Assembly: GCF_013201645.1 (NCBI RefSeq)
Contig: NZ_CP053842.1
Coordinates: forward strand, 62,001 to 126,000
Direction: 5' to 3'
Source of the DNA: Campylobacter corcagiensis
GTDB taxonomy: Bacteria > Campylobacterota > Campylobacteria > Campylobacterales > Campylobacteraceae
Length of the DNA stretch: 64,000 nucleotides
The notes under the pieces were generated by a model that saw nothing but the letters and a program-made list of their open reading frames with translations, had not been told where the DNA came from and ran no database searches. Position numbers and translations under genes: made by a program. Positions 1 through 9,358 of this stretch are shown here, one piece after another (the first letter of the stretch is position 1; each line of letters starts with the position of its first letter).

Positions 1-1202
1 AACTTTTTTTGCTTCCATTTTTGCTTATACTTTGTTTTGTTGGAATTTTTTTTATAACATCTCTTGGAGGTAGAGTTTGGTGTGGTTGGGCTTGTCCGCA
101 GACGACATTTAGGGTTTTTTATAGAGACTTCATTCAAACAAAACTTCTTGGAATCAGAAGAAGTATAAAAAACAAGCAAGTTCAGCCAAAAAGCAATATT
201 GTTAAAAAAGCAATTGGATTTATTATATGGGTAGTTATATCTTTAATTGTAGGTTCAAATTTTATGTGGTATTTTATACCGCCTGAGGACTTTTTTAGAT
301 ATTTAGCAAATCCTAGCGAGCATCTGTTTATGATAGGCATAGTTGTAGGTATTGCGCTGTTTTTAGTGCTTGATATTGTATTTATAAAAGAGAATTTCTG
401 TGTATATATATGCCCCTACGCTAGAATACAATCTGTTATGTTTGATAAAGACACATTTCAAGTCATATATGACGAAAAAAGAGGCGGTAAGATTTATGAT
501 GATAAGCACAATCTTATAGCAAATAAACCAACTGGTGAAGGTGATGAGTGTATAGGATGTAGAGCCTGTATAAATATCTGCCCAACTCATATAGACATAA
601 GAAAAGGTATGCAACTTGAGTGTATAAACTGTTTAGAGTGTGCTGATGCTTGTAGTGGCGTTATGGGTAAATTAGGCAAAATTTCACTTATAAATTGGAC
701 AAGTGAAAATGCAGTAGAAACTAGAAGTGAAACAAGAGTATTTAGACCAAAAACCATTGGATATATGGCATTTTTATCACTGATATTTGTTGTTTTACTT
801 CTTGTTGGGGCTAGTAGAGATAGCTTGCTTCTAAACATAAACCGAGATAGTGGTCTTTATAATATAAGAAAAACTCAAGATAGTTTAGTTGTAGAAAATG
901 ATTATGTATTTTTAATAGAAAATACTCATAGTAAAGATGGTAAATTTTACTTTAAAGTAGATAGTGATCTTATAAAAATAAAAAGACCAAAAGATGAATT
1001 TACAGTAAATTCAGGTAAAAAAGAGAAAGTTATCGTAACTCTTGTGATGAATGCAAGTAGTATAGAAGCCAAAGATGATGATATAAAAATTCCTATAAAA
1101 GTTAAAGCATATGCAGTTGAGAATGAAGATGAGATTAATGTGGTTAGGGATAGTGTTTTTATATTTCCAAAAAATGAGCAACTAAAAAGGTATAAAAAGT
1201 AA
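1..1202 (+). CDS. ccoG: Cytochrome c oxidase accessory protein CcoG (5' end outside window)
   Basis: Polyferredoxin-like membrane protein needed for copper handling during assembly of cbb3-type cytochrome c oxidase. The frame is open back to the window edge, so the N-terminus is missing; a TTG at 9 is only an internal codon. Visible are a membrane cysteine motif WCGWACPQT, two TM segments, a ferredoxin pair starting CIGCRACINICP (counting from 9, near residue 181) with a second CINCLECADAC, a further TM helix near residue 260, and a C-terminal Ig-like domain. The full family is about 450-480 residues. It is followed after 15 bases by the TetR gene and probably shares its transcript. Confidence 0.93.
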   Translation, partial: LFLLPFLLILCFVGIFFITSLGGRVWCGWACPQTTFRVFYRDFIQTKLLGIRRSIKNKQVQPKSNIVKKAIGFIIWVVISLIVGSNFMWYFIPPEDFFRYLANPSEHLFMIGIVVGIALFLVLDIVFIKENFCVYICPYARIQSVMFDKDTFQVIYDEKRGGKIYDDKHNLIANKPTGEGDECIGCRACINICPTHIDIRKGMQLECINCLECADACSGVMGKLGKISLINWTSENAVETRSETRVFRPKTIGYMAFLSLIFVVLLLVGASRDSLLLNINRDSGLYNIRKTQDSLVVENDYVFLIENTHSKDGKFYFKVDSDLIKIKRPKDEFTVNSGKKEKVIVTLVMNASSIEAKDDDIKIPIKVKAYAVENEDEINVVRDSVFIFPKNEQLKRYKK

Positions 1203-1217
1203 ACCATAGGAGGGCAG

Positions 1218-1850
1218 ATGGTGCCAAATTTAGCTAACAAAAGAGCAAAATTTAGATACAACAAAGTCCTAAATGTTGGACTTGAGCTATTTTTAGAAAA
1301 AGGGTATAACGATACTAGCTTAAATGATATAGTAGAAAGAAGTGGAGGTTCGCTTTCTACTATATATAAGTATTTTCATAATAAAGAAGGGCTTTTTAAG
1401 GCCATTATTGCAAATGGAATCAATAGATTCAGTGATGAACTTGAAAAAAATATAAATTTAAATGACTCTCTTTTGCTAGAAGAATTTTTATATAAATTTG
1501 GACACTCTTACTTCATAAGTATATTTTCTTCAAAGAGTATAGCTTTTTTCAAGCTAGTTTTAAGCGAGTGTTTTAATAGAGACACTATTGCTATAGGTAG
1601 AGATTTTGTAAGAGATATTGATACTTTTATGAGTGGTAGGCTTACTGAATTTTTTAAAAATGATCCAGATATGATGAAATTTAGTAGCGACGAGCTTATG
1701 AATTATGCTAGTTTTTTTACATATCTTGCAAGAGAACCATACTTTACAAATGCTCTGTTTTATGGAATAGAGCCAAATTTAACAGATAATCAATTGGAAA
1801 ATCATCTTAAAAATATTATAAAAATCTTTTTATATGGAATCTTAAAGTAG
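1218..1850 (+). CDS. cmeR: TetR-family repressor, CmeR-like
   Basis: Dimeric DNA-binding repressor of 210 aa, the length I recall for C. jejuni CmeR. The N-terminal helix-turn-helix spans about residues 13-58 (LELFLEKGYNDTSLNDIV, then SGGSLSTIYKYF and NKEGLF). The all-helical remainder would be the ligand-binding domain. A strong Shine-Dalgarno AGGAGGG (1208-1214) fixes the ATG. In C. jejuni cmeR lies directly before cmeABC; here an unrelated transporter gene intervenes, so the assignment rests on family, size, proximity and the operator-like palindrome at 3095-3110. It could regulate the UPF0324 gene as well. The symbol is an inference. Confidence 0.75.
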   Translation: MVPNLANKRAKFRYNKVLNVGLELFLEKGYNDTSLNDIVERSGGSLSTIYKYFHNKEGLFKAIIANGINRFSDELEKNINLNDSLLLEEFLYKFGHSYFISIFSSKSIAFFKLVLSECFNRDTIAIGRDFVRDIDTFMSGRLTEFFKNDPDMMKFSSDELMNYASFFTYLAREPYFTNALFYGIEPNLTDNQLENHLKNIIKIFLYGILK

Positions 1851-1877
1851 TTTCATAGTTTTTTAAACTAAATGGAG

Positions 1878-1883
1878 TATAAT
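1878..1883 (+). promoter_or_regulatory. Candidate -10 box for the UPF0324 transporter gene
   Basis: A perfect TATAAT lies 29 bases before the GTG start at 1913, in the short gap after the TetR gene. No clear -35 is seen, which is normal for Campylobacter sigma-70 promoters, where a T-rich stretch replaces it. Confidence 0.5.
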
Positions 1884-1912
1884 TTTATTTTATTTAATTT
1901 AAAAGGCTATTT

Positions 1913-2917
1913 GTGCAAAAAAATATATATAAGAGACGAAGAATTTATGCGTGGGGAGTTATAGTTGGAATTTCAACCATTTCATTTTTTATATCTGAAA
2001 TTCCACTTTTAAAATCTCTAGCCATAAGCCCTTTGATCATAGCAGTAATTTTTGGTTCAGTATATGGCAACACCGCTAAAATTGGCACAAAAATTCTCTA
2101 TAAAACAAAATCTATAGCCATTTCAACTAAACAAATTCTAAGACTTGGAATTATACTTTATGGTTTTCGTATCACTTTTTCTGATATCGCTTTTGTTGGA
2201 GTAAATGGCATTTTAATGGCTTTTGTCATGGTATTTTCAACATTTTTTGTAGGATTTTTGATAGGAAAAGCTCTTGGTTTAGATACAAAAAGCACGACGC
2301 TTATTAGTTCGGGAAGCTCTATTTGTGGTGCTGCTGCTGTTTTGGCAACTGAGAGTATGACAAAAGGCGGCTCATCTAGAGTTGGTGTTGCTGTTACTAC
2401 TGTTGTAGTTTTTGGTACTATTACTATGTTTATCTATCCTTTTGTATTTAAGATAGGAGTTTTACCATTTAGTCAAAAAGAGATTGGATTTTTTCTAGGT
2501 GGAACTTTACATGAAGTAGCTCACGCTGTAGGTGCTGGTGCAGCTGTTGGGGGCATGAGTGAACAAATTTCTATAATTATAAAGATGCTAAGAGTTCTTA
2601 TGCTTATGCCGTTTTTAATACTACTTAGTTTTTTAAATAAAAATAAAGAGCACAGTATAAAAGATAGCATTCCATACTTTGCTATATGGTTTATAGTAGC
2701 AGTTGTTGTTGGTTCTGTCATGCCATTTAGAACCGAGATTATTCCGTATATAAATTTTTTAGATACTTTTATGCTAACTATAGCAATGGTTGGACTAGGT
2801 ATTGGTATAAGAAAAGATATATTTAAAAGCGCTGGCAAAAAACCATTTATTCTTGCTTTTGGACTTCTTTTGTGGTTAATACTTTTTGGTGGAGTTGCTT
2901 CTAAAATTTTAGGCTAA
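1913..2917 (+). CDS. UPF0324 / YeiH-family putative anion (sulfate) exporter
   Basis: Inner-membrane protein of 334 aa with about ten hydrophobic segments. It carries the family signature SGSSICGAAAVLAT (about residues 129-142), and GGTLHEVAHAVGAGAAVGG near residue 195. Members are annotated as putative sulfate exporters, but substrates are mostly untested. It starts at GTG; an AAAAGG Shine-Dalgarno lies just upstream. It sits between the CmeR-like gene and cmeABC and has its own candidate -10, so it may be a separate unit. I see no truncation. Confidence 0.85.
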   Translation: MQKNIYKRRRIYAWGVIVGISTISFFISEIPLLKSLAISPLIIAVIFGSVYGNTAKIGTKILYKTKSIAISTKQILRLGIILYGFRITFSDIAFVGVNGILMAFVMVFSTFFVGFLIGKALGLDTKSTTLISSGSSICGAAAVLATESMTKGGSSRVGVAVTTVVVFGTITMFIYPFVFKIGVLPFSQKEIGFFLGGTLHEVAHAVGAGAAVGGMSEQISIIIKMLRVLMLMPFLILLSFLNKNKEHSIKDSIPYFAIWFIVAVVVGSVMPFRTEIIPYINFLDTFMLTIAMVGLGIGIRKDIFKSAGKKPFILAFGLLLWLILFGGVASKILG

Positions 2918-3074
2918 AATCTAGTTATAAAATAGAATAATTAAACATTAATAGTTTAAATTTAGTTTATAAAAAAAGTATAAAATCACCTATACACAGC
3001 TGTTTATGGTATTTTTTAGTATAATTATCGGACTAATTATTAAATATTCGTTGATAAAATTTACACTAATTAAG

Positions 3075-3080
3075 TATAAT
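3075..3080 (+). promoter_or_regulatory. Candidate -10 box of the cmeABC promoter
   Basis: A perfect TATAAT within TAAGTATAATTA, 45 bases before the cmeA ATG. It lies 14 bases upstream of the operator-like palindrome at 3095-3110, so a repressor bound there would cover the transcription start. A second TATAAT at 3020-3025 could be an alternative promoter. Confidence 0.5.
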
Positions 3081-3094
3081 TACAACTGTTTTAT

Positions 3095-3110
3095 AGTAAT
3101 TGATATTACA
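3095..3110. promoter_or_regulatory. Candidate CmeR operator (inverted repeat)
   Basis: The 16-mer AGTAATTGATATTACA is a near-perfect inverted repeat (GTAAT / ATTAC arms around TGAT). It matches the CmeR site I recall from the C. jejuni cmeABC promoter (TGTAATAAATATTACA) at 13 of 16 positions. It is placed between the candidate -10 and the cmeA ribosome-binding site. Binding is inferred, not shown. Confidence 0.6.
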
Positions 3111-3125
3111 CATTAAAGGAATGGT

Positions 3126-4250
3126 ATGAGTAAATTTAGAAAAGCACTTATTTTTTCATCTTGCTTGTTTGTTTTAGCAGGTTGTGCTGATGGCGGAAAA
3201 GATGCAAAAGCAAAAGGTTCTATGAGAGATCAAGGACCTGTTCCGGTAGGAATCTTTACTGCTAAGATGGCTGATGAGCCTATAGTTTTAGAGTACCCTG
3301 CTAGGGTAGTAAGTGATCAAGATGTAGATATTGTTGCAAAGATTTCAGGTACTATAGAAAAGCAGAATTTTAAAGCCGGGGACAAAATAAAAAAAGGCGA
3401 TGAGCTGTTTTTGATAGAACCTGACAAATATGAAGCTGCTTATGAGATGGCGGCGGCAAACCTTAGCTTAGCAAATGCAAATCTTGAAAAAGCTAGACTT
3501 GATTATAATAGAGCTTCAAGGCTTAAAAGATCAAATTCTATAAGCCAACAAGAATTTGACGCAGCTAGTGCGGCTTATAATAGCGCTTTAGCATCTATAA
3601 AAAGTAGCGAAGCAGCACAAAAAAATGCAGCTGTAGATATGAACTATACTAAAGTTATAGCACCATTTAGTGGGGTTGTAGGAGATCCGTATGTTGATGT
3701 TGGTGAGTTTGTATCGCCAGGAGCGAATGCTAGACTTGTAAGACTTACAAAACTTGATGTTGTAAATGCAGAATTTGCTATTCCAGATATTGATGCTTTG
3801 ACGATTAATAATCAAAAAAATGGTGGCGAGTGGGCTCAAAATGGCTCTCTTGCAACACTTAAAGTTGGTGATAGAGAGTATAATGGAACTATTACTTTCA
3901 TAGATAGAGTTTTAGATGAAAAAACAGGTTCTATAGCTGCAAAAGCTAGTTTTGAAAATAAAGATGGCTCTCTTCTTCCTGATTCATTTGCAAGAGTGAG
4001 AATGGACGGACTTTATCAAAAAGATGGCTTTAAAATTCCACAAGTTGCAGTTATGCAAGACCTTTCTGACTCATTTGTATATGTTATAGAAGATGGAAGT
4101 GCTTCAAAAAAGATTGTAAAAGTAGTTTCTGAAACCGGAGAGTACTCTATCGTTTCTAGTGGATTAAATGATGGTGATAAAGTGATAATAGATAACCTTA
4201 TGAAAGTAAGGGTAGGAACACCTGTTCAGATAGTCCAAGAGGTTAAGTGA
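3126..4250 (+). CDS. cmeA: CmeA: RND efflux periplasmic adaptor lipoprotein
   Basis: Membrane-fusion protein that bridges the inner-membrane pump CmeB and the outer-membrane channel CmeC. It is 374 aa with a lipoprotein signal ending LFVLAGC (Cys about residue 19). Then come the barrel-sandwich half VDIVAKISGTIEKQNFKAGD, a helical hairpin (about residues 95-165), the second lipoyl half APFSGVVGD and a beta-barrel domain. The AAAGGA Shine-Dalgarno at 3115-3120 supports the ATG. The stop TGA overlaps the cmeB ATG by one base, indicating translational coupling. Confidence 0.93.
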   Translation: MSKFRKALIFSSCLFVLAGCADGGKDAKAKGSMRDQGPVPVGIFTAKMADEPIVLEYPARVVSDQDVDIVAKISGTIEKQNFKAGDKIKKGDELFLIEPDKYEAAYEMAAANLSLANANLEKARLDYNRASRLKRSNSISQQEFDAASAAYNSALASIKSSEAAQKNAAVDMNYTKVIAPFSGVVGDPYVDVGEFVSPGANARLVRLTKLDVVNAEFAIPDIDALTINNQKNGGEWAQNGSLATLKVGDREYNGTITFIDRVLDEKTGSIAAKASFENKDGSLLPDSFARVRMDGLYQKDGFKIPQVAVMQDLSDSFVYVIEDGSASKKIVKVVSETGEYSIVSSGLNDGDKVIIDNLMKVRVGTPVQIVQEVK

Positions 4251-7200
4251 TGTCAAAATTCTTCATACATAGACCGATATTTGCATCGGTTTTGTCTATT
4301 ATAGTAGTTATCGCTGGTCTTGTATCTATGGCGGTTTTACCAGTTGAGGAGTATCCTCAGCTTACTCCACCTAGAATTATGGTTATGGCAACTTATAGTG
4401 GAGCTGATGCTGAAACTATTGCTGAAACTGTTGCTGCACCTTTAGAAGATGCAATAAATGGTGTTGAGGATATGATCTATATGCAGTCAACTTCAAGTTC
4501 ATCAGGTGAGCTTAGTCTTAGTGTTTATTTTGAAGTTGGAACAGATCCACAAGAAGCTCTTGTTAATGTTAACAACCGTATAAGCATTGCCGAACCAAGA
4601 CTTCCTGCTGAAGTTGCAAGACTTGGAGTTAGGGCTTTTGAGATGAGTCCAAACATTCTTGAGGTTGTATCTTTTTATGATCCAACAGAGCAGATGGATC
4701 AAGTTGATGCTTATAACTATCTTGCTGTAAATGTCGTTGATGAGTTAAAAAGAGTTCCTGGCGTGGGTAATGTTGTAGCTGTTGGAAATAAAGATTATTC
4801 TATGAGAATCTGGGTTGATCCTGATAAACTTAAGCATTATGATCTTACAATTTCTGAAGTAACAGCAGCTATTAGAGAACAAAACTCACAATATGCCACT
4901 GGTAAATTTGGACAAGAACCAACAAAATCAGAAAATGCCTATGTATATATTATCAAGCCAGAAGGGCGTTTGATTAAAACAAGCGAATTTGAAAACATAA
5001 TACTTAGAAGTGATAAATTTGGTTCAGCACTTAAGCTAAAAGATGTTGCAACTATCTCTCTTGATGCAGAACAGCACTTTTTTGAAGCTAGATACGGTAA
5101 ACATCCAATGACACCTGTTTTGATATTTACTCAAAGCAGTGCAAATGCATTAGCAACAGCAGAAGCTGTAAATGCAAAACTTGAAGAGCTTAGCCCTACA
5201 TTTCCTGGTGGTTTGACTTACTCTATAAGTTATGATACAACAGAATTTGTTAAAGTTAGTGTTGGAGCTGTTGTTAAGACATTTATTGAAGCTATGGTTC
5301 TTGTTATGGTTATTATGTATCTTTTCTTAGGAAATATAAGAGCTACGATTATACCTATGCTTGCTATACCAGTATCTATTGTTGGAGCTTTTGCTGGAAT
5401 GCTTGCAATGGGCTTTTCCATAAATATGATTACGCTTTTTGCTATGATTTTGGCAATTGGTATCGTTGTTGATGATGCCATCATTGTTGTAGAAAATGTG
5501 GAGCGTATTTTAGAAGAAGATCCTGAAATTTCAGTTATTAAAGCTACAGAGAAAGCTATGGAAGAAATTTTTGCCGCAGTTGTCTCTATCGTATTGGTTC
5601 TTTCAGCTGTTTTTATTCCAGTTGCTTTTTTAGAGGGTTTTGTTGGAATTATGCAAAAGCAGTTTGGTTTAACTATGGTTGTTGCTATTGTAATATCAGG
5701 AATTTGTGCTCTAACTCTAACTCCAGCACTATGTGCTATGCTTTTAAAAAGAAAAGAAAAGCGACCATTTTGGTTTGTTAGAGGATTTAATAAAATATTT
5801 GACTACTCAACAGATGTATACTCTTGGATAGTTAAATGGATACTAAAAGTTCCGATTTTCTCAGTTTTAGTTTTTATTGGAATTGTGTTTTTAACATCTG
5901 TAATGTTTAAAGTTGTACCTGGCGGACTTGTTCCAAATGAAGATAAGGGAAGCCTTATGGTTATCAACCAACTTCCTTCAGCTGCAGCTATAAATAGAAC
6001 CTTATCTCATGGTGTTGAACTTCAAAATAGCATTGCTGATGAAAAAGAGGTTGACTCAACCGGACTTATGGCAGGGTATGATCTTCTTTCTGGCAACCTT
6101 AGAGAAAACGCTGCCATTATGTTTGTTAAGCTTAATCCTTGGGATGACAGACCACTTGAGAGCCAAAGTTCATTTGCACTTGCTGCTAAATATAACGCTA
6201 TGTTTGCACAAAATCGCCATGGTTTAAGCTTTGTTTTAAATCCACCACCAATTAGTGGTCTTTCAACCACTGGAGGATTTGAGTTATATGCACAATCAAG
6301 TTCTGGTAAGACATATAAAGAGATAGAGGCTGATATGGGCAAAGTTGTTGCTAAGGCAAATGAGCGTCCTGAACTTATGATGGTAAGGACTACTCTTGAT
6401 ACGAATTTTCCTCAGTATGATATATCTGTAGATAAAGATAAAGCAAAGATGATGGGTGTAAATATTGCTGATATCTTTACAACTATAAATGCAACCATCG
6501 GTAGCTACTATGTAAATGACTTTAATATGTTAGGCAAAACTTACAAGGTAAGAATTTCAGCAGATAGCGACTTTAGAGATAGTGAACAAGCTATTAGAAA
6601 TATCTTTGTTAAAAGCATGACAACAGGAGAGATGATACCAGTTAGCACTCTTGTAACACTTAAAAAAAGCCTTGGACCTGATAATGTTGATAGATTTAAT
6701 GGTCTTCCAGCAGCTAAGGTTATGGGCGAACCAGCACCAGGATATACATCTGGTCAGGCAATAGGTGCGATAAGTGAAGTAATGGCTGAGGTTTTTCCAA
6801 ATAATGAGTACTCTATAGGTTGGTCAGGAACAGCTTATCAAGAGGTTCATACAAGCGGAACTGGAACGATAGCATTTATCTTTGGTATGATATTTGTGTA
6901 TCTAATCTTAGCTGCTCAGTATGAAAGATGGCTAATGCCAATAGCAGTTCTAACAGCTGTGCCATTCTCGGTTCTTGGGGCTTTAGGTGCTGCTTATATC
7001 GGTGGGCAAAACAATGATGTTTATTTCCAAATCGGACTACTTTTGCTGATAGGACTTGGTGCTAAAAACGCTATTTTGATTGTGGAATTTGCTATGGCAG
7101 CTCATGAAAAAGAAGGAAAGAATTTAATTGAAGCTGGAATTCAAGCTGCAAAACTTAGATTTAGACCAATTGTTATGACATCTTTAGCTTTTACTCTGGG

Positions 7201-7456
7201 GGTTTTACCACTTGCTCTAAGCAGTGGAGCTGGAGCGGCAAGTAGACATGCTGTTGGTATACCAGTAATTGGTGGTATGATAGCAGCATCAACGATTGCG
7301 ATTTTGTTTATTCCATCATTTTACTATTTGGTTGAGTCATTTAACAACTTGCTAGATAGAATTTTTGGTGATAATAAGTCAAAACAGAGTCCAGCTGTTA
7401 CCCAAAATAGCGATATGGAGATCATAGATGATGATAGGAGAGTTCATGTTAAGTAA
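4250..7456 (+). CDS. cmeB: CmeB: RND (HAE1-type) multidrug efflux transporter
   Basis: Proton-driven inner-membrane pump for drugs and bile salts. The ATG at 4250 shares its A with the cmeA stop; a GTG three bases earlier is possible but less likely. The 1068 aa match AcrB-type length. The TM4 proton-relay acidic pair lies in AIGIVVDDAIIVVENVER (near residues 405-420) and the TM10 lysine in LIGLGAKNAILIVEFA (near 935-950). Two large periplasmic loops follow TM1 and TM7. The gene overlaps the cmeC start by 11 bases. It is intact. Confidence 0.95.
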   Translation: MSKFFIHRPIFASVLSIIVVIAGLVSMAVLPVEEYPQLTPPRIMVMATYSGADAETIAETVAAPLEDAINGVEDMIYMQSTSSSSGELSLSVYFEVGTDPQEALVNVNNRISIAEPRLPAEVARLGVRAFEMSPNILEVVSFYDPTEQMDQVDAYNYLAVNVVDELKRVPGVGNVVAVGNKDYSMRIWVDPDKLKHYDLTISEVTAAIREQNSQYATGKFGQEPTKSENAYVYIIKPEGRLIKTSEFENIILRSDKFGSALKLKDVATISLDAEQHFFEARYGKHPMTPVLIFTQSSANALATAEAVNAKLEELSPTFPGGLTYSISYDTTEFVKVSVGAVVKTFIEAMVLVMVIMYLFLGNIRATIIPMLAIPVSIVGAFAGMLAMGFSINMITLFAMILAIGIVVDDAIIVVENVERILEEDPEISVIKATEKAMEEIFAAVVSIVLVLSAVFIPVAFLEGFVGIMQKQFGLTMVVAIVISGICALTLTPALCAMLLKRKEKRPFWFVRGFNKIFDYSTDVYSWIVKWILKVPIFSVLVFIGIVFLTSVMFKVVPGGLVPNEDKGSLMVINQLPSAAAINRTLSHGVELQNSIADEKEVDSTGLMAGYDLLSGNLRENAAIMFVKLNPWDDRPLESQSSFALAAKYNAMFAQNRHGLSFVLNPPPISGLSTTGGFELYAQSSSGKTYKEIEADMGKVVAKANERPELMMVRTTLDTNFPQYDISVDKDKAKMMGVNIADIFTTINATIGSYYVNDFNMLGKTYKVRISADSDFRDSEQAIRNIFVKSMTTGEMIPVSTLVTLKKSLGPDNVDRFNGLPAAKVMGEPAPGYTSGQAIGAISEVMAEVFPNNEYSIGWSGTAYQEVHTSGTGTIAFIFGMIFVYLILAAQYERWLMPIAVLTAVPFSVLGALGAAYIGGQNNDVYFQIGLLLLIGLGAKNAILIVEFAMAAHEKEGKNLIEAGIQAAKLRFRPIVMTSLAFTLGVLPLALSSGAGAASRHAVGIPVIGGMIAASTIAILFIPSFYYLVESFNNLLDRIFGDNKSKQSPAVTQNSDMEIIDDDRRVHVK

Positions 7457-8906
7457 AAAGAGTTTAATTAGTGTAGTTGCTATATCATTATTTTTAACTG
7501 GTTGCTCTTTTAAGCCAGTTACTCCGCTAAAAGATGCTAGTTTTAAAGCAACTTATGCTACAACAAATATAAATGATATGTGGTGGATGGATTTTAAAGA
7601 TCCAAATTTAAACACACTTGTAGATAGTGCCTTAAAGCATAATTCAGATCTAGCCTTAGCACTAAACAATATTGAAATAGCCAGAGTTAGCTTAGGGTTA
7701 AGTAGGCTTGATTACTTGCCAAATTTTGGATACGGTGCAACCGCTGGTGGTCAAAATAACCTTCCGATGAGACCAAATGCTAACTCTAGTGAAGCTTACT
7801 CAGCTAATATAAATATGAGTTATGAGATAGATTTATGGGGTAGGGTAAGAAATGGCGTTAGGGCAAATGAAGCTAAATATCTAGCTACAAAATATGATTA
7901 TGATTCAGCAAGACTTTCAATTGCAAGCAATGTGGTTACGACTTATTTTAGGCTTCTTTTCTTAAAAGAGCAAGAAAGTATCTTAGAAGATACTCTTGCT
8001 AGCTATACAAGAACTCTAAATTTTAGAAAAAACCAACTAGGAGCTGGAGCTATAAGCTCTATAGTTTACTATCAAGCAAAAGCCCAAGTTGACTCAGCTA
8101 AAGCAAAAATTACTGAAGTTAGAAATGAACTATCTAGTACAAATACTGCTTTAGCACTTTTAACTGGTAAAAACTACAATGAAATTTTATATAAAAATAT
8201 ATCTACAAATAGAAATACTCTTCCAACGATGCCAGTAGTTCCAAGTGGAGTTCCATCAGATCTACTTTTGCATAGAGCAGACGTTGCTGCATCTTTAGAA
8301 AGACTTAGAGCTTCAAATTTCTTAGTTGGTGTTTCGAGGGCTAATTATTTTCCAAGTCTGTCTTTAACTGGAAATTTAGGATATATGAGTAGTGATTTTA
8401 GTAGATTGTTCGCTACAGCAGCAAATAGCTGGAGTATAGCAGGCTCTCTGGTAGGACCACTTTTAGACTTTGGTAGAACCTCAAAAAGAGTTCAAATTTC
8501 AAATTTAGAGCAAAATGCTAGTTTTATTAACTACGATAAGACTTTAAAAAATGCCTTTGGTGAAGTTAGAGATGCGTTAGTTAATAGAGAAAACGCCCTT
8601 CTTTTACAAGATAGTATGCAAAATTTATACAAATCACAACAAAATGTTTATAATATAGCTAGCAACCGCTATAAAGCTGGATATAGTGATAACTTAGAAC
8701 TGCTTGATGCTCAAAGAGGGCTTTTAAACGCAAGACTTAGCCTTGCATCAGCAAGACTTGGCGTTGCAAATAGCGTAGTTGGCGTTTATAAAGCTCTAGG
8801 TGGTGGATTTACGCTCAAAGACAGTAGAGCAAAAGCTTTACTAGAAGCTAACAAAACTGTAGAACCTACAACATCTACTAATCCATTTGGCGATCTTAAA
8901 TACTAA
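7446..8906 (+). CDS. cmeC: CmeC: outer-membrane efflux channel lipoprotein
   Basis: TolC/OprM-type outer-membrane factor completing the CmeABC pump. I chose the ATG at 7446 because AGGAG (7436-7440) lies 5 bases before it and it begins a good lipoprotein signal (MLSKKS...FLTGCSFKP, Cys at about residue 19); earlier in-frame starts would bury that signal. It is 486 aa with two repeated OEP domains containing LDYLPNFGYG and ANYFPSLSLTG. It is followed by a hairpin terminator, closing the operon. Confidence 0.94.
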   Translation: MLSKKSLISVVAISLFLTGCSFKPVTPLKDASFKATYATTNINDMWWMDFKDPNLNTLVDSALKHNSDLALALNNIEIARVSLGLSRLDYLPNFGYGATAGGQNNLPMRPNANSSEAYSANINMSYEIDLWGRVRNGVRANEAKYLATKYDYDSARLSIASNVVTTYFRLLFLKEQESILEDTLASYTRTLNFRKNQLGAGAISSIVYYQAKAQVDSAKAKITEVRNELSSTNTALALLTGKNYNEILYKNISTNRNTLPTMPVVPSGVPSDLLLHRADVAASLERLRASNFLVGVSRANYFPSLSLTGNLGYMSSDFSRLFATAANSWSIAGSLVGPLLDFGRTSKRVQISNLEQNASFINYDKTLKNAFGEVRDALVNRENALLLQDSMQNLYKSQQNVYNIASNRYKAGYSDNLELLDAQRGLLNARLSLASARLGVANSVVGVYKALGGGFTLKDSRAKALLEANKTVEPTTSTNPFGDLKY

Positions 8907-8907
8907 A

Positions 8908-8931
8908 TTTAACCCCTACTTTGGGGTTAAA
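8908..8931 (+). terminator. Terminator of the cmeABC operon
   Basis: Inverted repeat TTTAACCCC / GGGGTTAAA (8908-8916 and 8923-8931) with a 6-base loop, two bases after the cmeC stop. No long T run follows. Confidence 0.7.
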
Positions 8932-8964
8932 ACTTTAATATTTAAAATGTTTACCCTTTTGTCA

Positions 8965-8970
8965 TATAAT
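8965..8970 (+). promoter_or_regulatory. Candidate -10 box of the YqjD-like operon
   Basis: TATAAT within GTCATATAATG, 28 bases before the ATG at 8999. It follows the cmeABC terminator, so the downstream operon is likely transcribed separately. Confidence 0.5.
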
Positions 8971-8998
8971 GTTAATACATTTTTTAAAAGGAGATAAA

Positions 8999-9358
8999 AT
9001 GGCAGAAGTTACAACAGAGTCACTTAAAAAAGATTTAGATGCACTTAAAAAAGATTTTGAGTCGCTTACTAAGAATTTGAAGAAAACAACAGAAGAAGAA
9101 GTAAGCAAGAAATTTGACTCTATTAGTGAAGAGCTATCTTTAGAAGAGCTTAAAAAATCTATTGAAGAGTTAAAACTTAAAGGTAAACAAGGTTTTGAAG
9201 ATGCAAAAGACAAAGGCAAACAAGTTTTAGAAGACGTAAAAGACAGAGGCGAAGACTTTTTCAACAAAGCTGAAAGTTGCGTGAAAGATGATCCGCTAAA
9301 AAGCGTTGCTATCACTTTTGGTGTTGGCTTTATTTTTGGATGGCTGATGAGAAAATAA
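8999..9358 (+). CDS. YqjD/ElaB-like (DUF883) membrane-anchored protein
   Basis: A 119-aa protein, almost entirely charged amphipathic helix (repeats of KKDLDALKKDFE, EELKKSIEEL) predicted to form a coiled coil, ending in one TM helix with two glycine steps (FGVGFIFGWLMRK). This architecture matches the DUF883 family; E. coli YqjD binds ribosomes at the membrane in stationary phase. The start at 8999 is set by AAAAGGAG at 8986-8993; an upstream in-frame ATG at 8969 lacks such a site. The stop overlaps the next ATG by one base. Confidence 0.75.
   Translation: MAEVTTESLKKDLDALKKDFESLTKNLKKTTEEEVSKKFDSISEELSLEELKKSIEELKLKGKQGFEDAKDKGKQVLEDVKDRGEDFFNKAESCVKDDPLKSVAITFGVGFIFGWLMRK

Noticed and set aside
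8962-9315. Minus-strand open frame opposite the YqjD-like gene
   Set aside because: Low-complexity Ser/Leu/Lys mirror of a helical repeat gene; no ribosome site; the sense gene is clearly coding.
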